Of a stretch of DNA of 64,000 bases, positions 46,345-57,334 are shown piece by piece. Every line of letters begins with the position of its first letter. The first letter of the stretch is position 1. The notes under the pieces are model-generated. The model did no database searches. It had not been told where the DNA came from and saw nothing but the letters and a program-made list of their open reading frames with translations. The DNA comes from Dipteronia dyeriana (lineage: Eukaryota > Streptophyta > Magnoliopsida > Sapindales > Sapindaceae), in contig CM065297.1 of assembly GCA_032871835.1 (NCBI GenBank), positions 65,397,253-65,461,252 on the forward strand, in the 5' to 3' direction. The position numbers and the translations under genes are program-made.

Positions 46345-47823
46345 TTGTGGAGGTAAGGTTTCCTTCATGCCATTTCCTATGACGAACATTGTTTTGACCA
46401 AGGAGGGGGTTTCCTTGTTATCAACATATCCAAGGCTCCTCTTGTCATTTGACTTCTTTCCAATGCTCCCCATGTGATCAAGCTTTTTGGTGCCGGAGGT
46501 TATTTTGGCAAGTAACTCCATAGGTTTCACAAGCTTCTTATTCATCTTGTCTTCACATTAATTAACTCTCCTCACTTGACAGCTTGAGATTCTCCTCCTT
46601 CAACTTTTGAATCTCTCTTTTCTTCCTCAACTAAGAGTCTTCAAAGTACTTGATGAAGTCTGCAAGATCCATCGCATCACCAACTCCTTTAGAGTGAGAT
46701 GAAGATCTTTTATCACTAGAGGCATTTCTCAAACTTGAAGATAATACATTCTTCTCGCTTTGCCTATCATCAAAAGAGTTAACTTCCTCATCAAGACTTT
46801 TACTTTGGTCACTTGTTATTATGTCAACAACTTCCCTAAGTGTAGCTACACTAGCTACCACTTCATCTTTCCCTTCTTCAAGATTACAATTTAATACACT
46901 TTTGCCACCTTTCTCAATTTCCATATAAAAGGCTCCAAAGGCCGAGTATTTAATAGCAAGTTCTTCATCACTTAAAGAATCTTCTGCACTCTCACTACCA
47001 CTTTATAAGATGGTCATCACCTTTCCTTTTCTCTTATCCTTCAAGTTACTACATTCCTTGGAGATATGCCTGAATCCTTCACATTTAAAGCATTAAACCC
47101 TCTTTCATGAAGGCTTATCTTGACTTGGCTTAATTTTCTTGAAGTGGGTCTTCTTCTTGAAGTTATTCCCTTTAGAGTTAAAGTCATTCTTTTGTATCTT
47201 CATAAACTTCTTGAATCTCTTTATCATTAGAGCCATGTCTTCATCTGAATCATCCTCATCATTCTCAATCTTGGAGGTCTTCAAGGCCATTCCCTTTTGC
47301 TTCCTAGGTGATGTGGTTGAAGAGGCCCATCTAGATTCATAGGCAAGAAGCCTTCCGATAACTTCACTCGACTTCATCTTCTTGTAATCACTATTTCCTT
47401 CAATAGCCGTTACTTTGGATTTGAATTTAATGGGAAGTAACCATATGATATTTTGCTTAATCCTTCTATTTGAGTATGGGTCACCTATTTGATGACTTTG
47501 ATACATAATGTCGATCAACTTCACTTGGAAGTCATTAAAACACTCATGATCCTCCATCCTAATTTTCTCGAATTGTGTTTGAAGGACTTAGAGCTTGGAA
47601 TCCTTTACCACTTCGGTTCCCTTATGTGTCGTCTCTAGGCTCTTTCAAGCTTCATGTACAATTTTGGTGCCTTGGATGAGTTTGTATTGGCTCTCATCCA
47701 TTACACGAAACAAAGCATACATTGCTTTGTTGTTCAACTTTGAAGCTTCAAATTCTTCAGAACTTCATTGAGCCTTAGGCTTAGGCACAAAGCTTCCATC
47801 TTCGGCGGTCATGGTAGGTGGTG
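46345..47823 (-). pseudogene. S2 gag, N-terminal and middle part
   Basis: From the break at 47823 (PPTMTAEDGSFVPKPKAQ) the minus strand runs through LNNKAMYALF, then MEDHECFNDFQVKLIDIMYQ (frame 47557-47105, 150 codons) and DMALMIKRFKKFMKIQK. An intact first zinc knuckle, CFKCEGFRHISKEC (CX2CX4HX4C), reads at about 47090-47049 after one stop. Next are an acidic Ser-rich linker (46924-46631) and coiled-coil sequence ending LGYVDNKETPSLVKTMFV (46545-46345), typical of Sirevirus gag. Few stops; the first 40 or so codons are missing because A1 is inserted. Confidence 0.88.
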
Positions 47824-48390
47824 TGTGACACGTCCTAAAAAAGTGTTCCTACTCCCAAGTATAAGATTGTCAAAGTCATAAATTAATCGGTAAGACCAGG
47901 TCGAACCACAAGGAGGTTATTCACTTGTCCTTGTATAATTAATTATCTAGATTAATTACTAAGCTTGTTATAATTGGTAAATCAATAAAAATTAAAACTG
48001 GGGCTAAGGGATCCACTGTTAGTAATTTGGATATGATCCAATTGTTAATATTTATTCTAGATTAATGGGAGGGTATTCCACTCCACCGACCACTCTCTGA
48101 TTGATATGGGTAAAGTACCCACTGTGCCAAACAACATATGTCTGTCTATAGTAAATCAAAAACTCCACAAAAATCAAAGGAGAGAAAGCAAAAAAATAAA
48201 TAATAAACTTACCAAAATTGGATCCTATTTTCCATACCAACAGTATCACCTTTGACCCCAGCTATATTAAATTTGCCAGACATAATTTAACTAAAAAATA
48301 GCTATTTTATTTAAACTGAGAATTTGAGAACATTAGAGAGAATTTCACAAATCTAAGGTCAGATTTGGATTCAGGATGCCAAAATTAGAA

Positions 48391-48424
48391 GGGGGGGGAG
48401 GGGGGTGGGGGGGTGGGGGAGGGT
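48391..48424 (+). repeat. G-rich tract with quadruplex potential at the A1 LTR start site
   Basis: Plus strand: G8-A-G6-T-G8-T-G5-A-G4 or similar, broken only by single A or T. It meets the G3+N1-7 quadruplex pattern many times over. It lies 10-45 bp downstream of the minus-strand TATA box, so the transcript would begin with, or soon contain, a C-rich tract. Confidence 0.85.
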
Positions 48425-48428
48425 CCCC

Positions 48429-48441
48429 TATTTATATAAAA
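48429..48441 (-). promoter_or_regulatory. TATA box of A1 LTR
   Basis: The minus strand reads TTTTATATAAATAGGGG. A TATATAAATA box in the middle of the LTR fits a U3/R boundary; transcription would run leftward, starting near 48400. Confidence 0.6.
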
Positions 48442-48937
48442 TACTGATGAAAATTGACCATCGTATGAATTTAGAATGGAGCGTCTAGATTTTACCATGT
48501 CATCAGTGAATAGTAACCGCGTTAGTGAAAGCCAACAGTAAACAGTGCACCGGCTTCTAGATGATGATTCCATGTAGCACGTATACAGTGCACTCATAAT
48601 TCGGTCCAATAGGAATGTACCACGTCATCAGTGGACATTGAAGGTCAACTGTAAATAGTGAATAGTCAAAATTGCAAAACTGCCCATCATGGTCTTCCTA
48701 CGGTTTTTTGACGTTCTGAACTTGAAAATGATATTCGTTTTGCCATATGACTTCTCCATAATTCTGAATTGATCACATGACCTCTGAAATTAAAAAAAAA
48801 ATACAATGATTACTACACAACACATTTATTTAAGCGAGCGAATGAACTTATTTCTAAATTGGGGAATTAATCATATTGAAAGTGTAAAATGATGATAATA
48901 TCCCTTAGTAAACATACAATTTTCAGTGTTAATCACA

Positions 48938-48956
48938 CCCACCCTCCAAACCGGCT
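48938..48956 (-). other. A1 polypurine tract
   Basis: The minus strand reads GCCGGTTTGGAGGGTGGG directly before the LTR start TGTGATT. Purine-rich with a run AGGGTGGG, the expected plus-strand primer. Confidence 0.7.
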
Positions 48957-49639
48957 TATTGCTAGTACCTAGCAACTAAAGAGAAAAATATTAAAAACTC
49001 GAATTCAAATCTAAAAAACTACCAAATAGACAAACTCTCCAAGACCTCTTTTCTTACCCTCTGACAATCAATCATCAATCGAGATATCAATCAAAATTTC
49101 TTGTGCTCAATAAATATCAACACAATAACTATGAGATTCAATTGAAATCAAGCAACATTTTCATTCTGAAATATCATCAGGGCTTCTTCCTTAGGCAATA
49201 ATTTTATTCTCCTCTTTTACTTTTTTTTTTTTAATTTAACTAGAAAATATAACAAAATTGAAAACAAACATTCCATCTTTAATCCATGTAGCAAGCTTTA
49301 GGCCAATGACTCCCAAACCAGTTGGCTTTAGGGCATTAAGTGTTGAAACACTCCTACGGGCTTGATTACTAGGATTGCATATTGTTTTTTTTTATTAGTA
49401 CAATTCCCTTAAGCTTTCTGTTTAACCGGTGTAACGAGCTTTGGGTCAAGGACTCCCAAACCAGTTGGTCTTAGGGCATTAGGTGTTGAAGAACCCCTTG
49501 GACTTAATTGCTCGAGTTAAAGAGGCTATGAAACTGCACTTTATTCTTATCAAGACTTCACCATTTTGCGCAAACACTATATGCTTACTGAGGCATGAGG
49601 CTCGGCTACTAAATAAGAATTTTGGTCAAAACACACAAA

Positions 49640-49640
<1 letters not shown>
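48957..49640 (-). repeat. A1 3' non-coding region with duplicated segment
   Basis: No gene seen. A block beginning GACTCCCAAACCAGTTGG(C/T) and continuing TTAGGGCATTA(A/G)GTGTTGAA occurs twice, at 49308-49360 and 49450-49500, with GTA(G/A)C(A/G)AGCTTT before each; unit spacing is about 140 bp. The repeat is diverged. Confidence 0.7.

Positions 49641-49670
<30 letters not shown>
49641..49670. repeat. (ATT)n microsatellite, left of solo LTR
   Basis: Ten TTA units immediately left of the solo Copia-1-family LTR. The same repeat resumes at 52111, so the LTR inserted into a single ATT array. Confidence 0.9.
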
Positions 49671-49671
<1 letters not shown>

Positions 49672-52110
49672 GGAAGGGAAAAAAATGGTTCAAAACGCAA
49701 CAGGAGCGTGAGAAAATTAGAAAATTAGGGTTTGCTTATAAATAAAAAATTTCCCTTTTAATAACAAGAACCTTAACCCTAGATTAATTGATATATATAA
49801 AAAAGTGTCGTACCTTTTTTTTTTTTTTTACGATTGAACTAATGTCGAATTAAATCTGTAAGATCTTCCAATCCAATCATGAATGTGAATCACCTAGGAG
49901 TGTGGGCTCCCTATCTTTAAATTGTATACCTGAGGATGAAAACAAACAAAATCTTCTTCTTTGTTAGTTACAATAATCCTCCAAGAGAAAAACCAAGAAC
50001 GTCCGGTCACTTTTGAATTATCAATTAACTTGATTGAGACTCGTGTGAACCTTGATTTGATGTTGTACAAAAAACCCTTTTGATGAAAAGGATACTAGTG
50101 TACTATCGAAAACAAAAATGTTCCCTTTTTTTCTCTTCTTGGCCGAATTCACATTATCTCTATGAGTTGGTCGAATTTTGTCCAGAGTAAAAAACAAAAT
50201 TTTCTCCCTCAAAATTCTCTCTTGCAAGGCCAAATTCTCTTCTTGAAAATTGCTTAGCATGGCCGAAATTCCTCTCACAAAAAAACTTAGAGCTGGCCGA
50301 AATTTCCAAACCTATATATAGGGTCATAAGTCATCTCCTAAGAAGGATTTACTTGGTTGGCAAGAATCCTTTCCTTAGGTGGATTTATTTGATAGTTAAT
50401 AATCCTTTTTTAAAAGGAATTCTATCCTCCTCATATATATACATGGCTGGCCTAAATTTCATTTAATATAATTAGGAGACTTAGTTCTTTTCCTAAGAAG
50501 GATTTACTTGGTAGTTGAGAATTCTTTCCTTAGGTAGATTTACTTGGTAGTTAAGAATCCTTTTCAAAAAGGAATTCTATCCTCCACCAAGACTCTTAAT
50601 CCAACTCAATAGTGTATTTGTAACCATATTAAAGACTTCCTAATTTGATTAGATAAATAATTCTTTTTATTTACCTACTTATCAAATATAGTCTTTAACA
50701 TTAACTATACTACCAACAATAGTATAATTTTAGGAGACCATCTCCTACTAGGAAAAAGATTTTGACTTTTAATTAAATAATTAATTAATCAACAATTAAT
50801 TAATTTCTATTTAATTAAATAATAAAATAATATAATATATTTAAGCTATTTCTTAATAGCCTTTGCCGCCCATTCCATATATAAGGGTCATATATTATTT
50901 TTCTTATTTTATTAAATCCATTGGACCTTAATAAAAAGTCCACATGTGAACTAGACCTATTCTTACAAAAAGAAATAAGTTCTCATGTCTTATTACAATT
51001 CTAGATGGGCCCCTTAATTGGTCCGGTAGAATATATCAAGTGATCCATGCAAGTTCGTGTGGATTGGGGATCTTGGCGGGCTATCTAAATTTAAGCTCCA
51101 ATAGACACAATCCAATCACAATCAACAAATGATTCACTTAAGTCCGATCTATTTAATTTTAGTTCATTCCACTAAAGAACTAAAATTGAACTCTTAAATA
51201 AAGATAGAATAAGTTGATGTTACTCATTCATACCCTAGACAACCTTATTGGAGAAAATGTATCCTCGTGAAGAATTCCAGTAATCGCCAAGAGCTCATAG
51301 ACCGCCTATAGCTCTCCAAGTTACCATATTAACTCAGATGACCACATTTTGAACTTAGATATTTTGACTTGTCTTGAAGCCATGTTTCAATAGACAATAT
51401 TGAAAACTTAACGTTAAGATTTAATATCCAATACCTCAAAATATCAATATGATGATATTCTATTCTCACCCAATAACTCACCCAATAAATAGAGCCACGG
51501 TGTCCATATCTATAAATGAAGTCCTCTATCGATTAACAAATGAGTACCACCAAACTATCGAGGATAGACTAAGCTATTTCATCGTACTCATTGATAGCTC
51601 AAATGATAACACTTGCAACCATAAGTCCATCATTTATCTTAGGATTGAGATAGACTCTCTGATTGTCTTCAAATGAAAACTTTTATCCATTGACGGTTCT
51701 AGATAAAGTATTTCATTTTGATCATATTCAATGCACCCAGTGCACTAGATTCTTTTTCCTAAAGACACCACACTTTGATGATTTTAGACTCATCATAACA
51801 CATTTGATCTCACTCAAATGCTAGCAAAAGAATCTGCAACTTTGACAAGATAAAGGCGCCAACCTTCTATCTTAAGTTGTGAATACTATTCAAGACTAAC
51901 TAAAGAATTGTGTCTACCTCATACATATCTAGATGTATGAACAATTCTTCTTTTCTCATAGTCTTTTGACCTTATGATTATTTACTTTTGATAATTATAA
52001 TAATTAAACTATAAATGCTATAAGATTTGTTTAACTAAAAATCACTTTACTCATATGAAAAGAATTCTAATTACAATATTACACTCTTGCTATCGAGCAT
52101 AATCCTAACA
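49671..52110 (-). mobile_element. Solo LTR of the Copia-1 family
   Basis: 2440 bp. The minus strand starts TGTTAGGATTATGCTCG at 52110 and ends near CCCTTCCA at 49671. It is colinear with the Copia-1 LTRs. No internal sequence is present. The target duplication cannot be defined because both flanks are ATT repeats. More diverged from the Copia-1 LTRs than these are from each other, by eye. Confidence 0.9.
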
Positions 52111-52158
52111 ATATTATTATTATTATTCTTATTATTATTATTCTTATTATTATTATTC

Positions 52159-52189
<31 letters not shown>

Positions 52190-52217
52190 CATTATTATTA
52201 TTATTATTATTATTACT
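52111..52217. repeat. (ATT)n microsatellite, right of solo LTR
   Basis: About 105 bp of ATT units with interspersed CTT-containing variants, continuing the array at 49641-49670. Confidence 0.9.
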
Positions 52218-52734
52218 ATATATATTTTTAACCAAGACCATTGCCTTCGGTGTTTACCCTTGAATAATGTTTCAAAACTAAATATTGCAAAATCTCAACT
52301 TACTGCACATAATCACGTGTCAATGTCCGTGTGTATACAGAATAGTTCGAAAAAATTCTCAAGATGACTGAAAGAACAAAAGGATTAGTCAATGATATCA
52401 CAATGGAGGGTTCATAAATTTGAATAGTCTGAAGAGAAAAAATATATCCGAACTACAAATGGCGTCTAAGAAGTATCTAGAAGATCTATTTACTCGACCA
52501 TCTTTACAAAAAGAAAAACAATGGTCAGAAGTTAGTTTTTTTTTTTAAAACAAAAGTTATTAAATCAACTATCCTCTCCCCTCAACCAGAACGAGACATT
52601 GTCCCCAATGTCTTTAAAAAGAGTTAAGGTTTAGAAGATATCACCTGAACAACTTGAAAGAGAACAAAATCCTACAAAACAACAAATGTAATACAAAATA
52701 AAGGAAAATAATATGCATAAAAACCATTGGATAA
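52218..52734 (-). other. A1 non-coding stretch 3' of the LOG relic
   Basis: No gene seen. The minus-strand motif ACATTGGGGACAATGTCTCG (about 52607-52588) and the following GGTTGAGGGGAGAGG purine tract resemble the post-pol region of Athila elements, placing the LOG relic inside the element rather than beside it. Confidence 0.6.
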
Positions 52735-53388
52735 TTACAAATTGAGATTCAAATCAATTCTGTGTTTCTTGTTGTCTTCATCAATGGACCAATCTATTTT
52801 GGAGGTTGAGGGATTTGGTTCATAATTAAAAGCTTGTAACTGGTTAATCAGCTCATGAGGACTTAAAGTAGAGATAAAGATTTTTTGGACTAATTGTGGA
52901 AAGTAATAATTTTTGTGAGCATGATCTAGAAACAAAAGCAAACCATCATAAAATTTATTAATATTCAACAAACCGATGAGTTTCTCATGGATGTGTAGTT
53001 GCACCTAGGATTCCATTGTAAAGATTTCTTCTGAGGTTCCAAAACCACATGGCAAAGCTATAAATGCATCAGCATGATGTAGCATTATAGTCAGCCTTTC
53101 AGGCATACATGAAACAACTAGCTCTTCGTCGTTTGTCTTTCCAATGATGTCTGTTGAGGCCATAGGTTTTAGGACAATACCCAGAACTTTACTACCTACA
53201 TCTCGTGCAGCTCATGAAACATACCCCATTAAACCCAAGTTACCTCCCCCATACACTAGGTGTAATTTCTGCTTAACCAAAACCTTACCAAGGTGAGTTG
53301 CAACCTCAACAAACTCACTGTATTTCCTATAATTAGTGCCACCAAACACACAAATGTTTGTGAATCGTTTAGTTGAAGGTGACACCAT
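52735..53388 (-). pseudogene. LOG-family (cytokinin phosphoribohydrolase) pseudogene captured in Athila element
   Basis: LOG enzymes release active cytokinin bases from their riboside monophosphates in the plant cytosol. Here 218 codons from ATG (53388) to TAA (52735) keep one frame, with only two stops: TGA at codon 59 and TAG at codon 128. Family blocks in order: ICVFGGTNYRKYSEF (12-26), LVYGGGNLGLMG (44-55), LGIVLKPM (69-76), an MPERLTIM block with Arg98, ADAFIALPCGFGTSEE (106-121, family PGGxGTxxE with one Gly changed to Cys, Glu121 kept), QLHIHEKLIGLLNI (130-143). The TAG sits where the family has Trp (TGG) and the TGA can come from CGA, so both look like single transitions. Plant LOG genes usually have several introns; none is here, so it is likely a retrocopy. 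Same strand as A1 pol, in the env position. Confidence 0.85.
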
Positions 53389-53589
53389 TAATGCACTCTG
53401 TTAATTTTTCTTTTAAATGTTTATAAGTGCTTTGAAGCAAAAAAAAAAAAAAAAAAAACAAATGCTTGTATTTATAGATCCCGAAAAGGTAACACAATGA
53501 TACACTTATATGTATATGGCAATGCATTTGTCAATGACATTAGATCCAAATGGTTTAAAATTCAAAAGTAAACAACAATAATTGTGATT

Positions 53590-54057
53590 GTGGCTCACAT
53601 CTTCCTCTTGTTTTACGTCCAGTAACAGCTTTAACGCCCTATATAGGTCGGGGATATGTTTCTCATCCAATTTTCTTATAAATTGGTAAACATGGTCTTT
53701 TAAAGTCAGATTCTCAAGACTATATTATGCATGTTCTTTTTGAAATTGTGGTCGTAATCAGTCAATTTCCATTTGCACATATCCACTAGGATATGCATCA
53801 AGAGTTGATAGGTTATTATCCAATGACTCCCTACATAAACCATGCCTAATGAATAAAATTTTATCATTCCGATTATTAGACACCATTCCTAAAGATCGAC
53901 AACGTGTGTTGCAAGTTGTTCGTGCACATTTGCGACAAGTAACAGCTAACTTCTTAGCTCTTCGTTTTCTTGCAAGGTTACTTCTTCCAAAACTAGACAT
54001 GTAAGATATAAATGAATCATCAGACTCACCTATTTGACATACTTTAGCTCCGATCAA
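53590..54057 (-). pseudogene. Unidentified ORF with Cys cluster, between integrase and LOG relic
   Basis: Minus-strand frame 54057-53758 (99 codons) with a basic stretch ARKRRAKKLA followed by CRKCARTTCNTRC (CX2CX4CX3C), which could bind zinc, and then a polar segment. After a stop at 53758 and another near 53727 the reading continues to about 53590 with NLTLKDHVYQFIRKLDEK and DLYRALKLLLDVKQEED, predicted helical. I do not recognise the family. It may be an element-specific gene or a second captured host fragment; same strand as A1 pol. Confidence 0.5.
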
Positions 54058-54408
54058 CTAGTGAATATCAACAGGAATGTTGCACATCATCAGTAAGCGT
54101 AATCTTTAGGATCGTGTTTTGTAAAACTATTTCAGAGCATTTTGGGGCAACGATGGAAAATATTTCGTAGGTTTGTGAAATTTTTATCCATGCCTTGTTT
54201 TTGGGAATCAGTTATTTGGGAAACTGAATTAAACAGACTTGAATTATTACGGAGTACCGTTATCTGCCACTTAACCGGGGTTATATAGCAAAACACACGA
54301 AACAAAAAAAACCTAGAAATTTATCCTGCAAAAATTCAAAACGTAAAAGCAAACAAAGACAAAAATAATAATTGCAAACACAAATAAAGTCAAAAGCAAA
54401 AGATTTGT

Positions 54409-55560
54409 TTACTCACCGTTGTAACAAGGGTCAGAAAGGACAGCAGAGTCTTTTTGAAAATCTGTATTTTCTAAGTATGGTTTCACACGTTGTCCGTTTA
54501 CTTTAAACACATTACCATTCCTAGGATTCTCAATATCAAGGGCACTATATGGATACACGTGTTTTACAACAGATGGACCACTCCACTTTGATTTCAATTT
54601 GCCATAAAATAAATGAAGTCGAGAATTATAAAGCAAAACCTTTTTACCAACTTCAAATGATCTTCCTAAATTTCGTTTGTCATGAAAGGTTTTAGATTTT
54701 TATTTAGGAATTTTTGCATTTTCATTTGCATCATTTCTTAATTCTTCAAGTTTTTTTTTTTTGCAACTTGCGCAATTGACCAGTATCATTTAGGTTAGAA
54801 TTGAAAGCTTTAATGGCCCAATATACTTTTTTCTCAAGTTCAACAGGTAAGTGACAAGGTTTTCCATAAACTAAACGATAAGGAAACATACTCAAAGATG
54901 TTATAAATGCAGTGCGGTAAGCCCAAAGTGCATCATTTAGTCTAAGAGACAAATCTTTTCGATTAGGGTTAACCATTTTTTGCAAGATCTGTTTTATCTC
55001 CTTATTCGCTAACTAAACTTGGCCACTTGTTTAAGGGTGGTATGGTGTGGTAATTTTTGTGATTACATATTTCTTCATTAAAGACTCAAAGGGTCTGTTA
55101 TGAAAGTGTTTGCTTCCATCACTGATAATGGCTCGAGGGATACCAAATCGACTCAAAAGATTTTCCCTTAAAAACTTAATCACTATTTTGTTATCATTAT
55201 TTCGACAAGGAATTGCCTCAACCCATTTTGACACGTAATGAAAGACAACCAAAATATACAAAAATCCAAATGATGGTGGAAATGGACCTATAAAATCAAT
55301 TCCCCAATAATCAAATATTTCAATGACAAGAATGGGGTTTAAAGGCATCATGTTTCACTTGGAAATGGATCCTAATTTTTGAATATTTTCATAGGTTTTA
55401 CAAAATGCATATGCGCCTTTAAACAAGGTAGGCCAATAAAATCCACACAGTAAGATTTTTGCAGTCATTTTCTTTGACAAAAAATGACCACCACATGCTT
55501 CAGAATGACAAAATTCAATGACAGTACTTGCCTCATTACTTGGAAAACACCGTCAAACGA
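54409..55560 (-). pseudogene. A1 integrase
   Basis: Core at 55351-55031: [20 protein letters not shown] (first Asp), [25 protein letters not shown] (second Asp), TPYHP. The catalytic Glu of QVE reads as TAG at about 55010, followed by LANKEIKQ. Next frame 54985-54746: LRLNDALWAYRTAFIT and YGKPCHLPVELE, then a frameshift in a T-run at 54750. The C-terminal domain at 54636-54409: SRLHLFYGKLKSKWSGPSVV and NVFKVNGQRVKPYL. These blocks define Athila-type integrase. The zinc-binding part is at 55560-55360, broken. Confidence 0.9.
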
Positions 55561-56524
55561 TTTGATTAGGACAATACTTGAATAAGTACTGGTCATCCCA
55601 GTAAAAATGTTTTACCTCGGTCAATAATTTCTTTTTGTCCTATGCATTCCAAATGAGTGGCATCATTCTTGTTGCAAGATAATTAACAATGTCAACATAC
55701 CAAGGCATAGTGTGATAGAAAATAAAATATCATCAGGAAAAGAATCATTGATGGGTGCTTTATCAAATGACGAATCAACGATGAGTAGTGATAAATGGTT
55801 GGCAATGACATTTTTAGCACCCATTTTTAGCACCCATTTTGTCCTTGATTGTGATATTGAATTCTTATAGCAATAAAATCTAGCGAATTTGTCTTGGTTT
55901 TACATCCTATTTAGACATTAAGTACTTCAAAGTAGCGTGATCAGTGAAAACAATGGTTGAAGCGCCAATCAAGTATAACCGAAATTTATCCAATGCAAAT
56001 ATCACAACAAGTAATTATTTCTCAGTGGTGGTGTAATTCATTTGTGAACAATTCAAAGTTTTACTTGCGTAATAAATCACAAAAGGCTTACCTTCTCTTG
56101 TCTGTCCTACAACAGCTCCAACAATAAAATCACTCGCATCACACATAAATTCAAAAGGCAAGGACCAATCATGGGATTGTATGATAGGAGTAGATGTTAA
56201 AAGATTAATTATCTTTTTAAAAGACTCTCGACACGCATGTGTCCATTCAAATTTTGCATCTTTTAATAAGTGGTTACAAAGTGGTTTAGATATGACACTA
56301 AAATCTTTAATAAACCTTCTATAAAATCATGCATGCCCTAAAAATGACCGCACATCTTTGACTATTTGTGGTGGTGGTATCGAAATGACTTCAATTTTGC
56401 CTTATCAACGTCGATTCCTTTAGATGACACAACATGACCCAAAACAATTCCATATGTGGTCATATAATGACACTTTTCCAAAGTAAGCATGTTGACGTTG
56501 ATTTCTTGAATGGATAAGAAAGTC
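55561..56524 (-). pseudogene. A1 reverse transcriptase end and RNase H
   Basis: At 56500-56400 the minus strand reads NMLTLEKCHYMTTYGIVLGH and VSSKGIDVDKAKI, the RT thumb; at 56300-56020, RRFIKDFS-like, CDASDFIVGAVVGQ (RNase H first Asp region) and YYASKTLN; at 55990-55860, VTDHATLKYL in broken form. Stops are common. Cut at 56524 by the G4 LTR with AACAA (56525-56529) as the adjoining target sequence. Confidence 0.8.
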
Positions 56525-56529
56525 AACAA

Positions 56530-57318
56530 TGTTGGATTTGGTTATTTCCTATCAAAAGAGAAAGAGAAAGAGGATGTAATAGAAGTTATTAAGACACGAG
56601 TTTACGTGGTAAAACTCAGGTGATTGGAGAAATGTCAACGGGTGGCTGAATACACAACCAAGCCAAATCCACTATTTAAATTAAGAATTACACAACTCGA
56701 TCTCTTTTGTCTCTCTCTTGTAGTGATTTTTTCTATATATATTGTTCTGTATCTCTTAACAATGAGATTATGGGTCTATTTATACATGCATAGAACCCTA
56801 ATCCTTGTTGTACAAGTAAGGAAAATAATTTGTATATAATTACGATTGGTTGCTTGTTGTAATCATTATCTTCTTTCATGTTTCGGAGATCTTTTGAGTT
56901 GAATCTGAATCTTCGTGGGACTCTAATTACACAATCTAATTTAGGATTTTATTTTCCTAATCAATGTGGAATCTTCTAGAATGATAGAGTCATTGTCTGA
57001 TTTGGACTTGCTCCCTGTTTGGTGTAATATCTTTCAAGAAACTCTCTTTGATACGGATGACTTGCGTATTGGAGCATGATTCTTGGTTCACCCATGTCTG
57101 AATCGTGTGCTGGATTTCTTCATTCGGGTTTCCCGTATTGTCCTGAGTAGGACATAACATGCCGAATACCCGTGTTCAGACTTACTCGGGTTCTTATTCC
57201 TTTGTGATGTCTTGAAGGGTATCTTCTAGATGCCAACTCGGATGTCCATCTAGAAATTTTTTAAGGGATTGTCTTACCTGTTAGTGACATGTTCATTCGA
57301 CAAAATATACATAGAACA
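56530..57318 (-). mobile_element. G4 3' LTR
   Basis: 789 bp. Minus strand starts TGTTCTATGTATATT at 57318 and ends AACCAAATCCAACA at 56530. A TATAAATA box (minus) lies at 56784-56777 and a GAGTTTTACCACGTAAACTC segment at about 56619-56600, the same motif found in the U5 of the Sirevirus LTRs. The orientation follows from the TATA box and the purine tract on its right. Confidence 0.82.
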
Positions 57319-57334
57319 ATACCCCTTTAAAATA
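57319..57334 (-). other. G4 polypurine tract
   Basis: The minus strand reads TTTTAAAGGGGTAT directly before the LTR start TGTTCT. It fixes the LTR boundary. Confidence 0.7.

Larger units (their letters stand above)
33331..47823 (-). mobile_element. Sirevirus element S2, pol-less, split by Copia-1
   Basis: On the minus strand: gag (47823-46345 and 36090-35690, split by Copia-1 at 36096-46339), a short 3' non-coding region with three polypurine motifs (34690-34323), and the beginning of a 3' LTR (34320-33331). Its gag start and 5' LTR are cut by the A1 insertion at 47824, and its 3' LTR is cut by S1 at 33331. As in S1, no pol lies between the second zinc knuckle and the polypurine motifs (about 1.1 kb). 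Confidence 0.75.
47824..48937 (-). mobile_element. A1 3' LTR
   Basis: 1114 bp. On the minus strand it starts TGTGATTAACACTG at 48937 and ends CGTGTCACA at 47824, giving inverted ends TGTGA/TCACA. The left 5 bp (TGGTG, 47819-47823) would be the target duplication, whose partner lies outside the window. The start is fixed by the purine tract immediately before it. Confidence 0.78.
47824..56524 (-). mobile_element. Athila-type Ty3/gypsy element A1, 3' half
   Basis: On the minus strand: RT/RNase H (56524-55560), integrase (55560-54409), Cys-cluster ORF (54057-53590), LOG-like pseudogene (53388-52735), non-coding 3' region interrupted by a solo Copia-1 LTR, polypurine tract (48956-48938) and 3' LTR (48937-47824). 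Integrase motifs ([37 protein letters not shown]) are those of Athila-group elements. The minus-strand ACATTGGGGACAATGTCTCG block at about 52607-52588 is also typical of sequence 3' of Athila pol. Its RT is cut by G4 at 56525, so gag and the 5' LTR lie beyond the window. Inserted in S2 gag. Confidence 0.85.

Noticed and set aside
48957..49640. Host regulatory region between A1 LTR and LOG relic
   Set aside because: It has the duplicated GACTCCCAAACCAGTTGG segment and lies inside the polypurine tract of A1, so it is element 3' non-coding sequence.
52735..53388. LOG frame as a functional host gene
   Set aside because: Two in-frame stops split it, introns are absent, and it lies within an Athila element, so it is annotated as a captured pseudogene.
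56530..57318. Solo copia LTR in plus orientation (starts TGTTGG)
   Set aside because: The TATA box and U5 motif run on the minus strand and a polypurine tract adjoins its right end, so it is the 3' LTR of G4.
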